A stretch of 12,644 nucleotides of DNA, from positions 1-12,644 of the forward strand of contig JBKPDO010000017.1 of the NCBI GenBank assembly GCA_046727955.1. The letters are read 5' to 3'. Positions 1 through 6,349 of this stretch are shown here, piece after piece; position 1 is the first letter of the stretch, and every line of letters starts with the position of its first letter. Made by a program: the position numbers and the translations under genes. This DNA is from DASVXQ01 sp046727955 (GTDB taxonomy: Bacteria > Actinomycetota > CALGFH01). Under the pieces are notes generated by a model. It saw nothing but the letters and a program-made list of their open reading frames with translations. It was not told where the DNA came from and ran no database searches.

Positions 1-41
1 ACCTGCGGAGATGGGCGATGGCACGCGCAGGCGGCGTGTAT

Positions 42-1769
42 CTAGGCGCGAGCGTTCGCGCTGGTCAGGAGCCTGGGGCCGGCGGGGTGAGCTGCCAGAC
101 GCGCGGGGGCTCGGCCAGCCGCAGCTTGGTGAGGATGGCGCTGGGTGGTGGTGAGCTCGGTGCGCTGGCGGAAGGTCCCGGCGGGTCCGGCGAAGGTGCC
201 AAGCTTGACCCGCTCCAGCTCGCGGCGAAGACCTGGCCAGGTGTCGCCGCAGGTGGTCTCGATGGTGCGGGTCAGCAGCAACGCCAGCCAGCACAGCAGC
301 ACGTGGGCGCGGATGCGGTCTTCCTTGTGGTGGTAGACCGGGCGCAGGTCGATGATCTGTTTCATGTCGCGCCAGCCGCGTTCGACCACCAGCAGCTGCT
401 TGTAGCCAAGCGCGATGTCCTCGGCCGACAGGTGGGGGTCGCTGGAGCGCAGCAGGTACTTGCCGTCGAGGTTGGTCTCGGCCTTGATGGCTCGCTGGTC
501 GGTGCGCAGCAGCCCACCTGGGGTGACCCGCAGGTAGCGGTGCAGGCCGGGCTTGGTGGAGATGATCCCGCGCAGCTCGGCGCGCTTGGTCACGGGCAGC
601 TTGTCGGAGGCGGCGATCGTCTCCTGGAGCTGGGCGACCAGCCGGGTGCGGACGGCGGCGTCACGGTCGGCCTGCTGGGGGTTGTAGCAGATGACGAACC
701 GCTCGGCGTCGCTGATCTTGACCTCCTTGACGCGCAGGTTGTCGGCGATCTGCTGGTAGCGGCCCTGGCGTTTGAGGGCGGCGGTCGCCTCGGCCGATCC
801 TGAGCGCAGCTTCTCGCCGATGATGTAGTGGTGGTCGCCACGGCGGAGGTAGCGGCGGTTCTCGGCGCTGGCGAAGCCGCGGTCGGCGACCCAGATGACC
901 CTGGCCAGCGTCCAGTCCCGCAGGTCGGCTTTGACCTGGCGGATCAGCACCTGGTCGCTGGTGCTGCCGGGCCAGCACCACACCCTGACCGGGATCCCCG
1001 AGCGGGTGACCGCCATGCCGATCACCACCTGCGGCAGGTCCTCGCGGTGGTCCTTGGACTTGCCATAGGTGCGGAACCCAGCCGTGGTCACGCCATCACC
1101 GTCGCTGGGCTTGGGCAGCCGATGGCCGCGCTGGTCTCGGGCGATCGGCGCATCGGGCTCGTCGAGCTCGAAGTAGGTGGAGGTGGTGTCGAAGAACAGC
1201 AGGTCGACCTCGAGGTTGAGCAGGTTGGCGACCTGGTGGAAGACCTCCTGCTCCAGGGCGGCTTGGATCTCCAGCAGCCAGTCCATCGCCCGGTAGCAGG
1301 CATCGTCGCTGGTGTGGGCCAGCCCGTCGATGGCGACGTCGTCGCTGATCCAGCCGGCGGCGGCCAGCTTCGACGACGGGGCCAGCGCCCGGTTGGCGAC
1401 CAGCGCGAACAGCACCCGCTCGGCCGAGGGGTCCAGCCGCCGGCCGGTGAGCAGCCGCCGCATCGTCTGGTCGATCCCAAGGCGGTGCCACAGCCCGTCC
1501 AGCGCCCAGACCCCACCCAGCGGCCGCGACTCGACAAACGACAGGCCCTCGCCCGCGGCGGCCAGCGCCTGGTCGGGGTCCAGGAACCGCGTGACGGAGG
1601 CGACCAGGCGTTGCAGCGCGGCGCGGTTGTTGGCGTCCTCGCGGCCGAAGTTGTAGAGCACCTGCACCCTGGACCGTTTGGCGTGTGGGTCCCAGGTGTT
1701 GTGGGCCAGCTGCAGGTAGCGCACCACCGAGCCGTCGGTGTTGCGCCGTGGTGTTGTCCGCAAGTACAT
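42..1769 (-). CDS. IS1634-family DDE transposase, C-terminus frameshifted
   Basis: This gene encodes a 575-residue cut-and-paste transposase of the IS4 superfamily, IS1634 group. The three acidic catalytic positions can be placed: D194 in LLFFDTTSTYF, D296 in VIWVADRGFAS, and E463 in YKQLLVVERGWRDMK, followed by the typical DLRPVYH and HVLLCWLALLL stretches. The ATG at 1769 is the first possible start because an in-frame TAG lies two codons upstream. The conserved family-like text ends at about residue 544 (TELTTTQR). After it the reading becomes low-complexity A/R/H-rich. Shifting the frame by one base near position 137 gives ILTKLRLAEPPRVWQLTPPA and a stop at 65-67, which looks like a normal IS1634 C-terminus. 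One inserted base (or two lost) has therefore replaced the last ~23 residues. The catalytic core is intact, so activity cannot be excluded. Confidence 0.9.
   Translation of the reverse strand: MYLRTTPRRNTDGSVVRYLQLAHNTWDPHAKRSRVQVLYNFGREDANNRAALQRLVASVTRFLDPDQALAAAGEGLSFVESRPLGGVWALDGLWHRLGIDQTMRRLLTGRRLDPSAERVLFALVANRALAPSSKLAAAGWISDDVAIDGLAHTSDDACYRAMDWLLEIQAALEQEVFHQVANLLNLEVDLLFFDTTSTYFELDEPDAPIARDQRGHRLPKPSDGDGVTTAGFRTYGKSKDHREDLPQVVIGMAVTRSGIPVRVWCWPGSTSDQVLIRQVKADLRDWTLARVIWVADRGFASAENRRYLRRGDHHYIIGEKLRSGSAEATAALKRQGRYQQIADNLRVKEVKISDAERFVICYNPQQADRDAAVRTRLVAQLQETIAASDKLPVTKRAELRGIISTKPGLHRYLRVTPGGLLRTDQRAIKAETNLDGKYLLRSSDPHLSAEDIALGYKQLLVVERGWRDMKQIIDLRPVYHHKEDRIRAHVLLCWLALLLTRTIETTCGDTWPGLRRELERVKLGTFAGPAGTFRQRTELTTTQRHPHQAAAGRAPARLAAHPAGPRLLTSANARA
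46..61. other. Short hairpin at the 3' end of the transposase gene
   Basis: gcgcga (46-51) and tcgcgc (56-61) are perfect inverted arms around a 4-nt loop, just past the stop that the shifted frame would use (65-67). There is no T-tract, so it is a weak terminator candidate at most. Confidence 0.3.
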
Positions 1770-1907
1770 GGACTAGAAGATTTCACATCTTCCGAGGCAG
1801 ATCAACATGTCATTGGACAGGCGTGTATCTATGCCGAATCGGGATTCCCACCAGGCCGCAGGCCGCCTACCTGCGGCTTCAGCCCCAGCCGTAGCCCAGA
1901 ACCCTGA

Positions 1908-2087
1908 TTAGCTGCGGAACGCGGGTCTCAGGAGCCCGAAGAGGTCGAGGCTGACCACCACGAGGACAACGGTCCTTGGGTCGACTTCCGCAAGAACCAT
2001 CAGCAGGTGCTGAGGGTTCGGGCCGACAAGGTCAAGCGCATCGAGATGACCTCGAAGCCGGAGGAGCCGTTCCTCGGCATCGCCTGA
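1908..2087 (+). pseudogene. C-terminal coding remnant of an unrecognised protein
   Basis: This frame is open from just after a TGA at 1905-1907 to a TGA at 2085-2087, giving 59 residues. It has no ATG and no plausible ribosome binding site near its left end. The translation is acidic and then basic, containing EPEEVEADHHEDNGPWVDF and later VRADKVKRIEMTSKPEEP, and it ends FLGIA. Regular G/C-ending codons and protein-like composition suggest a genuine 3' fragment, perhaps cut off by the neighbouring insertion sequence or by rearrangement. I do not recognise the family. Confidence 0.3.
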
Positions 2088-2239
2088 GCCAGCCGCCCTA
2101 GACGCATGGACCCTCGCCTGCCGGGGGTCCTACGCGCGTTCACCTGTGAACTCCTGACAGCAGTCCTGCCAGGCCGGACACCGAACGCCAGCCTCAGCGC
2201 AGCCCTTGGACCGCTGGCCCCGTTGCCCGGGTATCACCT

Positions 2240-2277
2240 CGCACTTCTGATACTATCCCGTACGAAAAGTGCGGGAT
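2240..2277 (+). promoter_or_regulatory. Candidate xis-int promoter with overlapping operator-like repeats
   Basis: An extended -10 element reads TGATACTAT at 2248-2256. No well-spaced -35 is obvious: ttgccc at 2223-2228 is too far upstream. Two inverted repeats overlap the -10 and share a right arm. They are cgcactt (2240-2246) with aagtgcg (2267-2273), and atcccgtac (2255-2263) with gtgcgggat (2269-2277, 8 of 9 pairs). Placed about 65 bp upstream of xis, this is a natural spot for a repressor or for Xis itself to control excision. Confidence 0.45.
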
Positions 2278-2340
2278 CTCAGCCACGTCCTCTTGTAGCC
2301 TTCGACCGAATGGTCAGAGTTGGTTTCGAGGAGGACTCCG

Positions 2341-2532
2341 ATGGCCACGCGGACCAGGGTGACGCTCAGCCAGCTTCCGCCGACGATCAGCGTCGAGGAA
2401 GCCGCTGAGCTGCTCGGCGTGAGCCGCTCGGCGGCGTACCGCGCCGCGCAAGCCGGCCAGCTCAAGACGTTCCGGCTGGGCCGCAAGCTCCGGGTTCCCA
2501 CCGCTCCCCTGCTGAGGATGCTCGATCGATGA
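2341..2532 (+). CDS. xis: Excisionase-family HTH DNA-binding protein
   Basis: This 63-residue protein is a MerR-like winged-helix protein of the excisionase type. The core reads TISVEEAAELLGVSRSAAYRAAQ, followed by GQLKTFRLGRKLRVPTAPLLRML, which matches the helix-turn-helix plus wing of the HTH_17/excise family. I chose the ATG at 2341 because GAGGAGG lies about 6 nt upstream. An in-frame ATG 21 bp upstream (2320) has no such site. The stop overlaps the start of the integrase gene as ATGA (2529-2532), so the two are probably translationally coupled. Excisionases bend attachment-site DNA and steer the integrase toward excision. An alternative role as a plain transcriptional regulator of int cannot be excluded from the sequence. 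Confidence 0.85.
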   Translation: MATRTRVTLSQLPPTISVEEAAELLGVSRSAAYRAAQAGQLKTFRLGRKLRVPTAPLLRMLDR

Positions 2533-3746
2533 GGGGCGGCACGCGCAAGCGCGGCGACTCCTGGACCTGGTTCTTCGATGCGGTCGATCCGGTGACCGGG
2601 AAGCGGCGGCAGCGGTCCAAGGGCGGCTTCCGCACCAAGCGTGAGGCGCAGGCGGCGCTGAGTGAGGCGCTCGCGGCGTATCGCGCCGGGACGCTGGTTG
2701 AGCCGTCCAGGCTCACGCTCGGCGCCTTCCTGGATGAGTGGCTCCCTGCAATGGCCGGCAACCTCGAGCCGAACACGCACGAGGTCTACGGCCACTACGC
2801 CCGCGCCTACATCAAGCCGAAGCTCGGGTACGTCCGGTTGCAGCAGCTCACGGCGACCAACCTTCGTGCGTTCTACACCGAGCTTGCCGCCAGCGGCGGC
2901 CGGCGAGGCCAGGGCCTTAAGCCGAAGACAGTCAAGAACGTGCATGCCCTGATCCACCGCGCGCTCGAGGATGCCGTGGATCAAGGGCTCATGACCCGCA
3001 ACGTGGCCGCCCTGCGGTCGGCACGGCCGCCGAAGCTCAACAAGACCGAGCGCGGCGTCTGGACTCCTGAGAGCCTCCGCGCCTTCCTCTCCGCAATGGT
3101 GGCTGACCGCTTGGCGGCGCTGTGGCTCCTGCTCGCAACAACCGGACTTCGGCGCAGCGAAGCTCTCGGCCTCTCCTGGCGAGCGATCGACCTGGAGGGC
3201 GGCCAACTGACGGTCATGCAGCGGCTGGTGACGATCGCGGGTAAGCCAACCATCCGGCTCGGCACGAAGTCCCCAGCCGGGGGACGCTCGATCGCGCTCG
3301 ATCCGGCGACGGTGGCAGCGCTCAAGGCCCACCGCGCTCGGCAGCACGAGGAGCGTCTCGCTTGCGGTGAGGGATGGCAGGATCGCGGCCTGGTGTTCAC
3401 CCGGGAGGACGGGACGCCACTCCGGCCGACGCAGCTTACGCGGATGTTCTCTCGGTTGGCGCGCGAGGCTGGCTTGCCCGACTTGACGCTGCACGGGCTC
3501 CGGCACACCTACGCCACGGCGAGCCTGCGAGCTGGCGTCCCCGTGAAGGTCGTGAGCGAGCGCCTCGGCCACGCCAACACGGCCATCACGTCAGACCTTT
3601 ATCAGCACGTTCTGAAGGCGATGGATGCCGAGGCCGCAAACACCGTTGCCCGCCTGATTCTTGAGGGCGAGCAACAGGACTCGGAGTCCTCTGCTGTCAA
3701 TCCGCTGTCAACGGGACAGCCTGTCCCCGATGCTGAGAGGGGGTGA
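2529..3746 (+). CDS. int: Tyrosine site-specific recombinase (integrase)
   Basis: This 405-residue protein is a phage/AICE-type integrase. The N-terminal third has an arm-binding-like segment (WTWFFDAVDPVTGKRRQRSK, then a basic stretch ending near residue 45) and a SAM-like core-binding domain at about 62-165. The catalytic domain covers about 175-380 and has the full set of residues: R208 in TTGLRRSEALGL, K247 in GTKSPAGGRS, H322/R325 in HGLRHTYAT, H348 in RLGHANTAIT, and nucleophile Y358 in DLYQHVL. Nothing appears missing. The gene starts inside the xis stop codon, and its 3' end lies only 23 bp from the tRNA-derived att copy. The order xis-int-att is that of pSAM2-like elements. Repeats of GCTGTC in its last ~55 bases may be arm-type binding sites. 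Confidence 0.95.
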   Translation: MRGGTRKRGDSWTWFFDAVDPVTGKRRQRSKGGFRTKREAQAALSEALAAYRAGTLVEPSRLTLGAFLDEWLPAMAGNLEPNTHEVYGHYARAYIKPKLGYVRLQQLTATNLRAFYTELAASGGRRGQGLKPKTVKNVHALIHRALEDAVDQGLMTRNVAALRSARPPKLNKTERGVWTPESLRAFLSAMVADRLAALWLLLATTGLRRSEALGLSWRAIDLEGGQLTVMQRLVTIAGKPTIRLGTKSPAGGRSIALDPATVAALKAHRARQHEERLACGEGWQDRGLVFTREDGTPLRPTQLTRMFSRLAREAGLPDLTLHGLRHTYATASLRAGVPVKVVSERLGHANTAITSDLYQHVLKAMDAEAANTVARLILEGEQQDSESSAVNPLSTGQPVPDAERG

Positions 3747-3835
3747 AGCACGAATTCGCAGCTCAGTGGTGGTGTCGGAGGGGGGACTTGAACCCCCACG
3801 CCCTATCCGGGCACTAGGCCCTCAACCGGGACAGC
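3693..3835. repeat. GCTGTC repeats flanking the att core (possible integrase arm sites)
   Basis: gctgtcaa occurs at 3693-3700 and 3704-3711, spaced by 11 bp. The inverted form lies inside the 9-mer cgggacagc, present at 3712-3720 and again at 3827-3835. The copies therefore sit on both sides of the tRNA-derived core. Tyrosine integrases of this class bind short repeated arm sites flanking attP, which this layout fits. The left copies are within the 3' end of int, so part of the pattern could be coding coincidence. Confidence 0.4.
3770..3827 (-). other. att site: 3' fragment of tRNA-Leu(GAG)
   Basis: Read on the minus strand, this segment is the 3' part of a tRNA-Leu. In order it has an anticodon loop TTGAGGG (3825-3819, anticodon GAG), the 3' anticodon stem CCTAG (3818-3814), a long class II variable arm (gccc/gggc stem, about 3799-3813), a T arm GGGGG-TTCAAGT-CCCCC (3797-3781), the 3' acceptor strand CTCCGAC (3780-3774) and an encoded ACCA (3773-3770). 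The expected 5' anticodon stem would be CTAGG, but the sequence is CCCGG. No D arm or 5' acceptor strand follows. The match therefore breaks at the anticodon stem, which is typical of the tRNA piece carried by an integrating element. It is not a functional tRNA gene. Confidence 0.88.
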
Positions 3836-3945
3836 GGTGTCTCCTCCGTCCCGCTTGATACCGCCTCGTACCGTCTGAGCAGGCACTTTGCGCGTCGCGA
3901 GTGCCGCTCCATCCCACTGAGTGTGCCCTCTTCCCGGCACGTCCC

Positions 3946-3963
3946 GTTAGCAGATCCGCTAAC
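3946..3963. promoter_or_regulatory. Operator-like palindrome upstream of the operon
   Basis: The 18-mer gttagcagatccgctaac pairs at 8 of 9 positions, with 6 perfect outer pairs (gttagc/gctaac). It lies about 100 bp upstream of the first gene of the six-gene operon and outside coding sequence, so it is a reasonable binding site for a dimeric repressor. The cognate regulator is unknown. Candidates in the window are the zinc-ribbon proteins and the WhiB fusion. Confidence 0.4.
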
Positions 3964-4065
3964 AACCGCTCTCCGCCGTGCCTCCCTCAGCCGTTCGTGA
4001 AGCGGCCACCGGGGCGGATTCCGCCCGCCCCGGGGCCCCGCAACCCCGAGGGAGTGCACCCCGAG

Positions 4066-4485
4066 ATGCAGCCTGATCGTAACAACCCGCCTGCCCTCGT
4101 TCGAGGCACAGGCAAGCAATGCCCCGACTGCGGCGATCACCGGCCGGCGAGCGCCTTCTACGTGCGCGCGAACGGCCAGCTCTCTGCCTACTGCAAGTCC
4201 CACCAGCGGGAGCGCGCGAAGGCGTCGTACCGCCGCCGCCGGCAGGACTCGGGCTCACTCGCGCGTATGCGCGAGGTCGACCGGATCCGCAAACGCGCCT
4301 CGCGAGCTCGGCTGAAGGCCCTCGGTGCTCGCAGCGAAGCCCGGCTCGCCAGGTTGCGGGCAACCGCCGCTCGCCGCCTGATCGCCGCGCACCCGGACGA
4401 GTACTGCGCCCTGCTTGAGCAAGAGCGCTGCCGAGACCGGAACGAGTCGGAGACCTCGGTGGGGGGTGGCTCAGATGCGGCCTGA
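4066..4485 (+). CDS. Small zinc-ribbon protein, first gene of operon
   Basis: This 139-residue basic protein has a likely zinc-binding module near its N-terminus: CPDCG (C19, C22), then 20 residues including ASAFYVRANGQLSAY, then CKSH (C43, H46). The spacing is C-x2-C-x20-C-x2-H. The rest is very rich in Arg, Lys and Ala (YRRRRQ, RKRASRARLKAL), probably helical and able to bind nucleic acid. Such CxxC...FYxxxdGxxxYCK modules occur in small phage and plasmid proteins and beside HNH-type nucleases, but I see no HNH residues here. I chose the ATG at 4066 because GAGGGAG lies 10-15 nt upstream and the text before it is not protein-like. The 3' end overlaps the coupling-ATPase gene by 11 bp. A related module with identical spacing recurs in the gene at 8791. 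The function is unknown; nucleic-acid binding is inferred. Confidence 0.7.
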   Translation: MQPDRNNPPALVRGTGKQCPDCGDHRPASAFYVRANGQLSAYCKSHQRERAKASYRRRRQDSGSLARMREVDRIRKRASRARLKALGARSEARLARLRATAARRLIAAHPDEYCALLEQERCRDRNESETSVGGGSDAA

Positions 4486-6349
4486 GCCTCTCACCACCCC
4501 TCAGCATCCCCGCACGGTCGGCCTGAGCCCTGGTGAGAAGCTGCTCGCCATCGCCCTGGCCGTGACCGCGGCGGCCGGCGCGTTCGCCTGGGTCGTGGGC
4601 CAGCTCGCGGGCCTGCTGTTCGCCCACACCTGGCTGCACGTCGGCGCCGCCGACATGGCCCAGGTGCTGTGGCACCTGCCCAAGCACCCCGGCGACCCCG
4701 CGCTTGCCTGGCCCGCCCGATTCCGCCATGACCTGCCCGGCCCGGTCGGCATGTACCTGTGCATGGCCCTGGTCATCGGCGCGCTGGTCGGCCTAGCCGA
4801 CGTGGTGATCCGGCTGTGGCCGGGGCAGCACGCGCCGCGGTTTGGCGTGCCGCTACTGCCAAGCCGCAACCACCACCGCGCCGCTACCTGGGCGACGGGC
4901 TGGGAGCTGCGCCGCCTAGTGGTCCGTCGTCCCACCGCTGGCCGGGTGATCCTGGGCCGCACGCGCGGGGTGGCGTCGCGGCTGCTGGCCGCCGAGGACT
5001 GCCACTCGGTGTTCGTGTTCGGCCCGACCGGCAGCCTGAAGACAACCGGCGTGGTCATTCCCGCGATCAAGGAATGGACCGGGCCGCTGGTGGCCACCTC
5101 GGTCAAGCCCGATGTGATCCGCGCGACCCGCTCGCACCGTGAGCGCCGCGGCGAGGTCCTGGTCATCGACCCGCTGGGCCATTCGGGGTTGCCGGCGGCG
5201 CAGTGGTCGCCGCTGGCGGCCTGTGGGACCTGGCAGGACGCCCAAACGATGGCCGGGATCATCGCCGACACCGCCAGCTTGAGTGACCGGCCAACCGACG
5301 AGGTCAAGTACTGGCGCACGCTGGGCACCAAGCTGCTGGCGCCGCTGCTGTACGCGGCGGCGTATGGCGGCTGGACGATGGCCGACGTGGTGCGCTGGGT
5401 CGATACCCGCGAAGAGAAAGAGGTCGTCAAGGCCCTGGCGGACGCGGGCACCGACGGCGCCGCCAACGCCTGGGAGGCGTCCCAGCAGCGCACCGAGAAG
5501 GCCCGCGACTCGGTGTACGGCACCGCTGAGGAGCTGCTGGCGATCTACGCCGATGAGCGCGTCCAAGCGTTCACCGAAGCCCACGACCTGCATGTCGATG
5601 CGTTCCTGGCCGGCGACAACACCGTCTACCTGTACGCGCCCGCCCACGAGCAGCGCCGTCTCAGGCCACTTTTCGAGACGGTCACAATGCAGATCGTCCG
5701 CGCCGCCCAGGAGAAGGCCGCCCGCGCGGCAGACGGCATGCTCGACCCGCGCCTGCTGCTGGCGCTGGACGAGGCCGGCAACGTCGCCGCGCTGGCCGAG
5801 CTGCCCGAGCTTGCCACCACCGGCCGCGGGCAGGGCATCCAGCTCTTGAGCGTGTGGCACGACCTGGCGCAACTGCACCACCGCTACACCGACCGCGCCG
5901 CGACGGTGCTCAACAACCACCGCGCCAAGCTGTTCCTGTCGGGCCTGGCGGATCTTGGCGCGTTGGAGCTTGGCTCCAAGCTGGTCGGTGAGCAGGCCGT
6001 GGTGGAGCTGCAACCCTCCAGCGACTCCGAGGGCCGCTCCAGCGTCTCGCAGTCCACCACCTGGCGGCCGCTGCTGCCGGTGGAGGAGCTGCGGCGCCTC
6101 AAGCCTGGGCATGGGATTGTGCTGTACGGGCATCTGCGCCCGACGCACGTTCGGCTCCGGCCGCACTTCCGGCGTGCCGAGCAGCGCCGCTCCGCCCACT
6201 TCGAGCGCCGCCAGCAGGCCGCCCGGGACCGCCAGCGTCACCGTGAGCTTGCAAGGCGCCAACGGGTGACCGGTCGGCGCGTGCCGCGTCGCCACCAGCG
6301 CGGCCGGCTACCCGGCTGGCTGCGCGGCCAGCAGGGAGGGCAGCGGTGA
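4475..6349 (+). CDS. VirD4/TraG-type conjugative coupling ATPase
   Basis: This 624-residue protein resembles type IV coupling proteins, membrane-anchored hexameric ATPases that bring DNA to a conjugation channel. Two hydrophobic segments, about 21-49 and 92-111, precede the motor domain. The P-loop is GPTGSLKT (183-190), followed by VIPAIKEWTGPLVATSVKPDV, the family pattern after Walker A. Walker B is LLLALDEAGN (427-436), followed by LPELATTGRGQGIQLLSVWHDLAQLHHRY, typical of the TraG/TraM-recognition region. The residue before the P-loop lysine is Leu where Gly is usual, which is odd. The tail is very Arg-rich. I prefer the ATG at 4475 (GGGGGTGG upstream, 11-bp overlap with the previous gene) to one 60 bp upstream. 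The stop overlaps the next start as GTGA. No VirB4 or relaxase is visible in the window. Confidence 0.85.
   Translation: MRPEPLTTPQHPRTVGLSPGEKLLAIALAVTAAAGAFAWVVGQLAGLLFAHTWLHVGAADMAQVLWHLPKHPGDPALAWPARFRHDLPGPVGMYLCMALVIGALVGLADVVIRLWPGQHAPRFGVPLLPSRNHHRAATWATGWELRRLVVRRPTAGRVILGRTRGVASRLLAAEDCHSVFVFGPTGSLKTTGVVIPAIKEWTGPLVATSVKPDVIRATRSHRERRGEVLVIDPLGHSGLPAAQWSPLAACGTWQDAQTMAGIIADTASLSDRPTDEVKYWRTLGTKLLAPLLYAAAYGGWTMADVVRWVDTREEKEVVKALADAGTDGAANAWEASQQRTEKARDSVYGTAEELLAIYADERVQAFTEAHDLHVDAFLAGDNTVYLYAPAHEQRRLRPLFETVTMQIVRAAQEKAARAADGMLDPRLLLALDEAGNVAALAELPELATTGRGQGIQLLSVWHDLAQLHHRYTDRAATVLNNHRAKLFLSGLADLGALELGSKLVGEQAVVELQPSSDSEGRSSVSQSTTWRPLLPVEELRRLKPGHGIVLYGHLRPTHVRLRPHFRRAEQRRSAHFERRQQAARDRQRHRELARRQRVTGRRVPRRHQRGRLPGWLRGQQGGQR

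Larger units (their letters stand above)
33..1831. mobile_element. IS1634-family insertion sequence (approximate limits)
   Basis: The region holds a complete IS1634-type transposase on the minus strand and little else. The 12-mer ggcgtgtatcta is present at 33-44 and again at 1820-1831 in the same orientation. Some IS1634-family members (IS1634 of Mycoplasma mycoides, IS1549 of Mycobacterium smegmatis) are known to leave unusually long target duplications, so these copies could be the flanking direct repeat. I could not find convincing terminal inverted repeats just inside them, so the true ends are uncertain. The left end may also lie outside the window. Confidence 0.5.
1770..2340. other. Mostly non-coding gap between transposase and xis
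   Basis: I see no intact gene in these 571 bases. From left to right they hold a hairpin in the transposase leader (gaagat at 1776-1781 pairing with atcttc at 1787-1792), the second copy of the 12-mer direct repeat (1820-1831), a stem gccgcagg/cctgcggc (1855-1862 and 1870-1877), a start-less coding remnant (1908-2087), a ggaccc/gggtcc stem (2108-2113 and 2125-2130) without a T-tract, and the xis promoter (about 2240-2277). A 100-codon open frame from 2106 runs into the xis gene in another frame and looks fortuitous. Confidence 0.6.
3747..4065. other. Intergenic region: att site and leader of the transfer/replication operon
   Basis: Besides the tRNA fragment, this stretch holds an 18-bp imperfect palindrome at 3946-3963 and a hairpin gggcgg-att-ccgccc at 4012-4026. 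A GC-rich ccccggggcccc run follows at 4028-4039, just upstream of the first operon gene. I see no strong -35/-10 pair. The frame of the downstream gene is open back to at least 3901, but this part is proline-rich and lacks the protein-like character seen after 4066. Confidence 0.5.

Noticed and set aside
828..1907. Plus-strand 359-codon open frame across the transposase
   Set aside because: It is antisense to the DDE transposase, and its Gln/Val/Gly-rich text is typical of shadow frames.
2108..2130. Rho-independent terminator (ggaccc/gggtcc stem)
   Set aside because: The stem is short and has no T-tract, so termination cannot be supported.
2106..2408. 100-codon plus-strand frame before xis
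   Set aside because: It runs over the xis promoter and into xis in another frame, with no ribosome site or known domain.
2253..3572. Long minus-strand open frame (439 codons) opposite xis-int
   Set aside because: It is antisense to a clearly functional integrase, has low-complexity Arg/Ala/Gly-rich translation and no recognisable domain. It is an effect of high GC content.
3770..3860. Complete tRNA-Leu gene
   Set aside because: Only the 3' part from the anticodon loop is present. The 5' anticodon stem, D arm and 5' acceptor strand are missing.
4916..6295. Minus-strand 459-codon open frame opposite the coupling ATPase
   Set aside because: It mirrors the sense gene in a GC-rich sequence, with no domain, and Walker motifs are clear on the plus strand.
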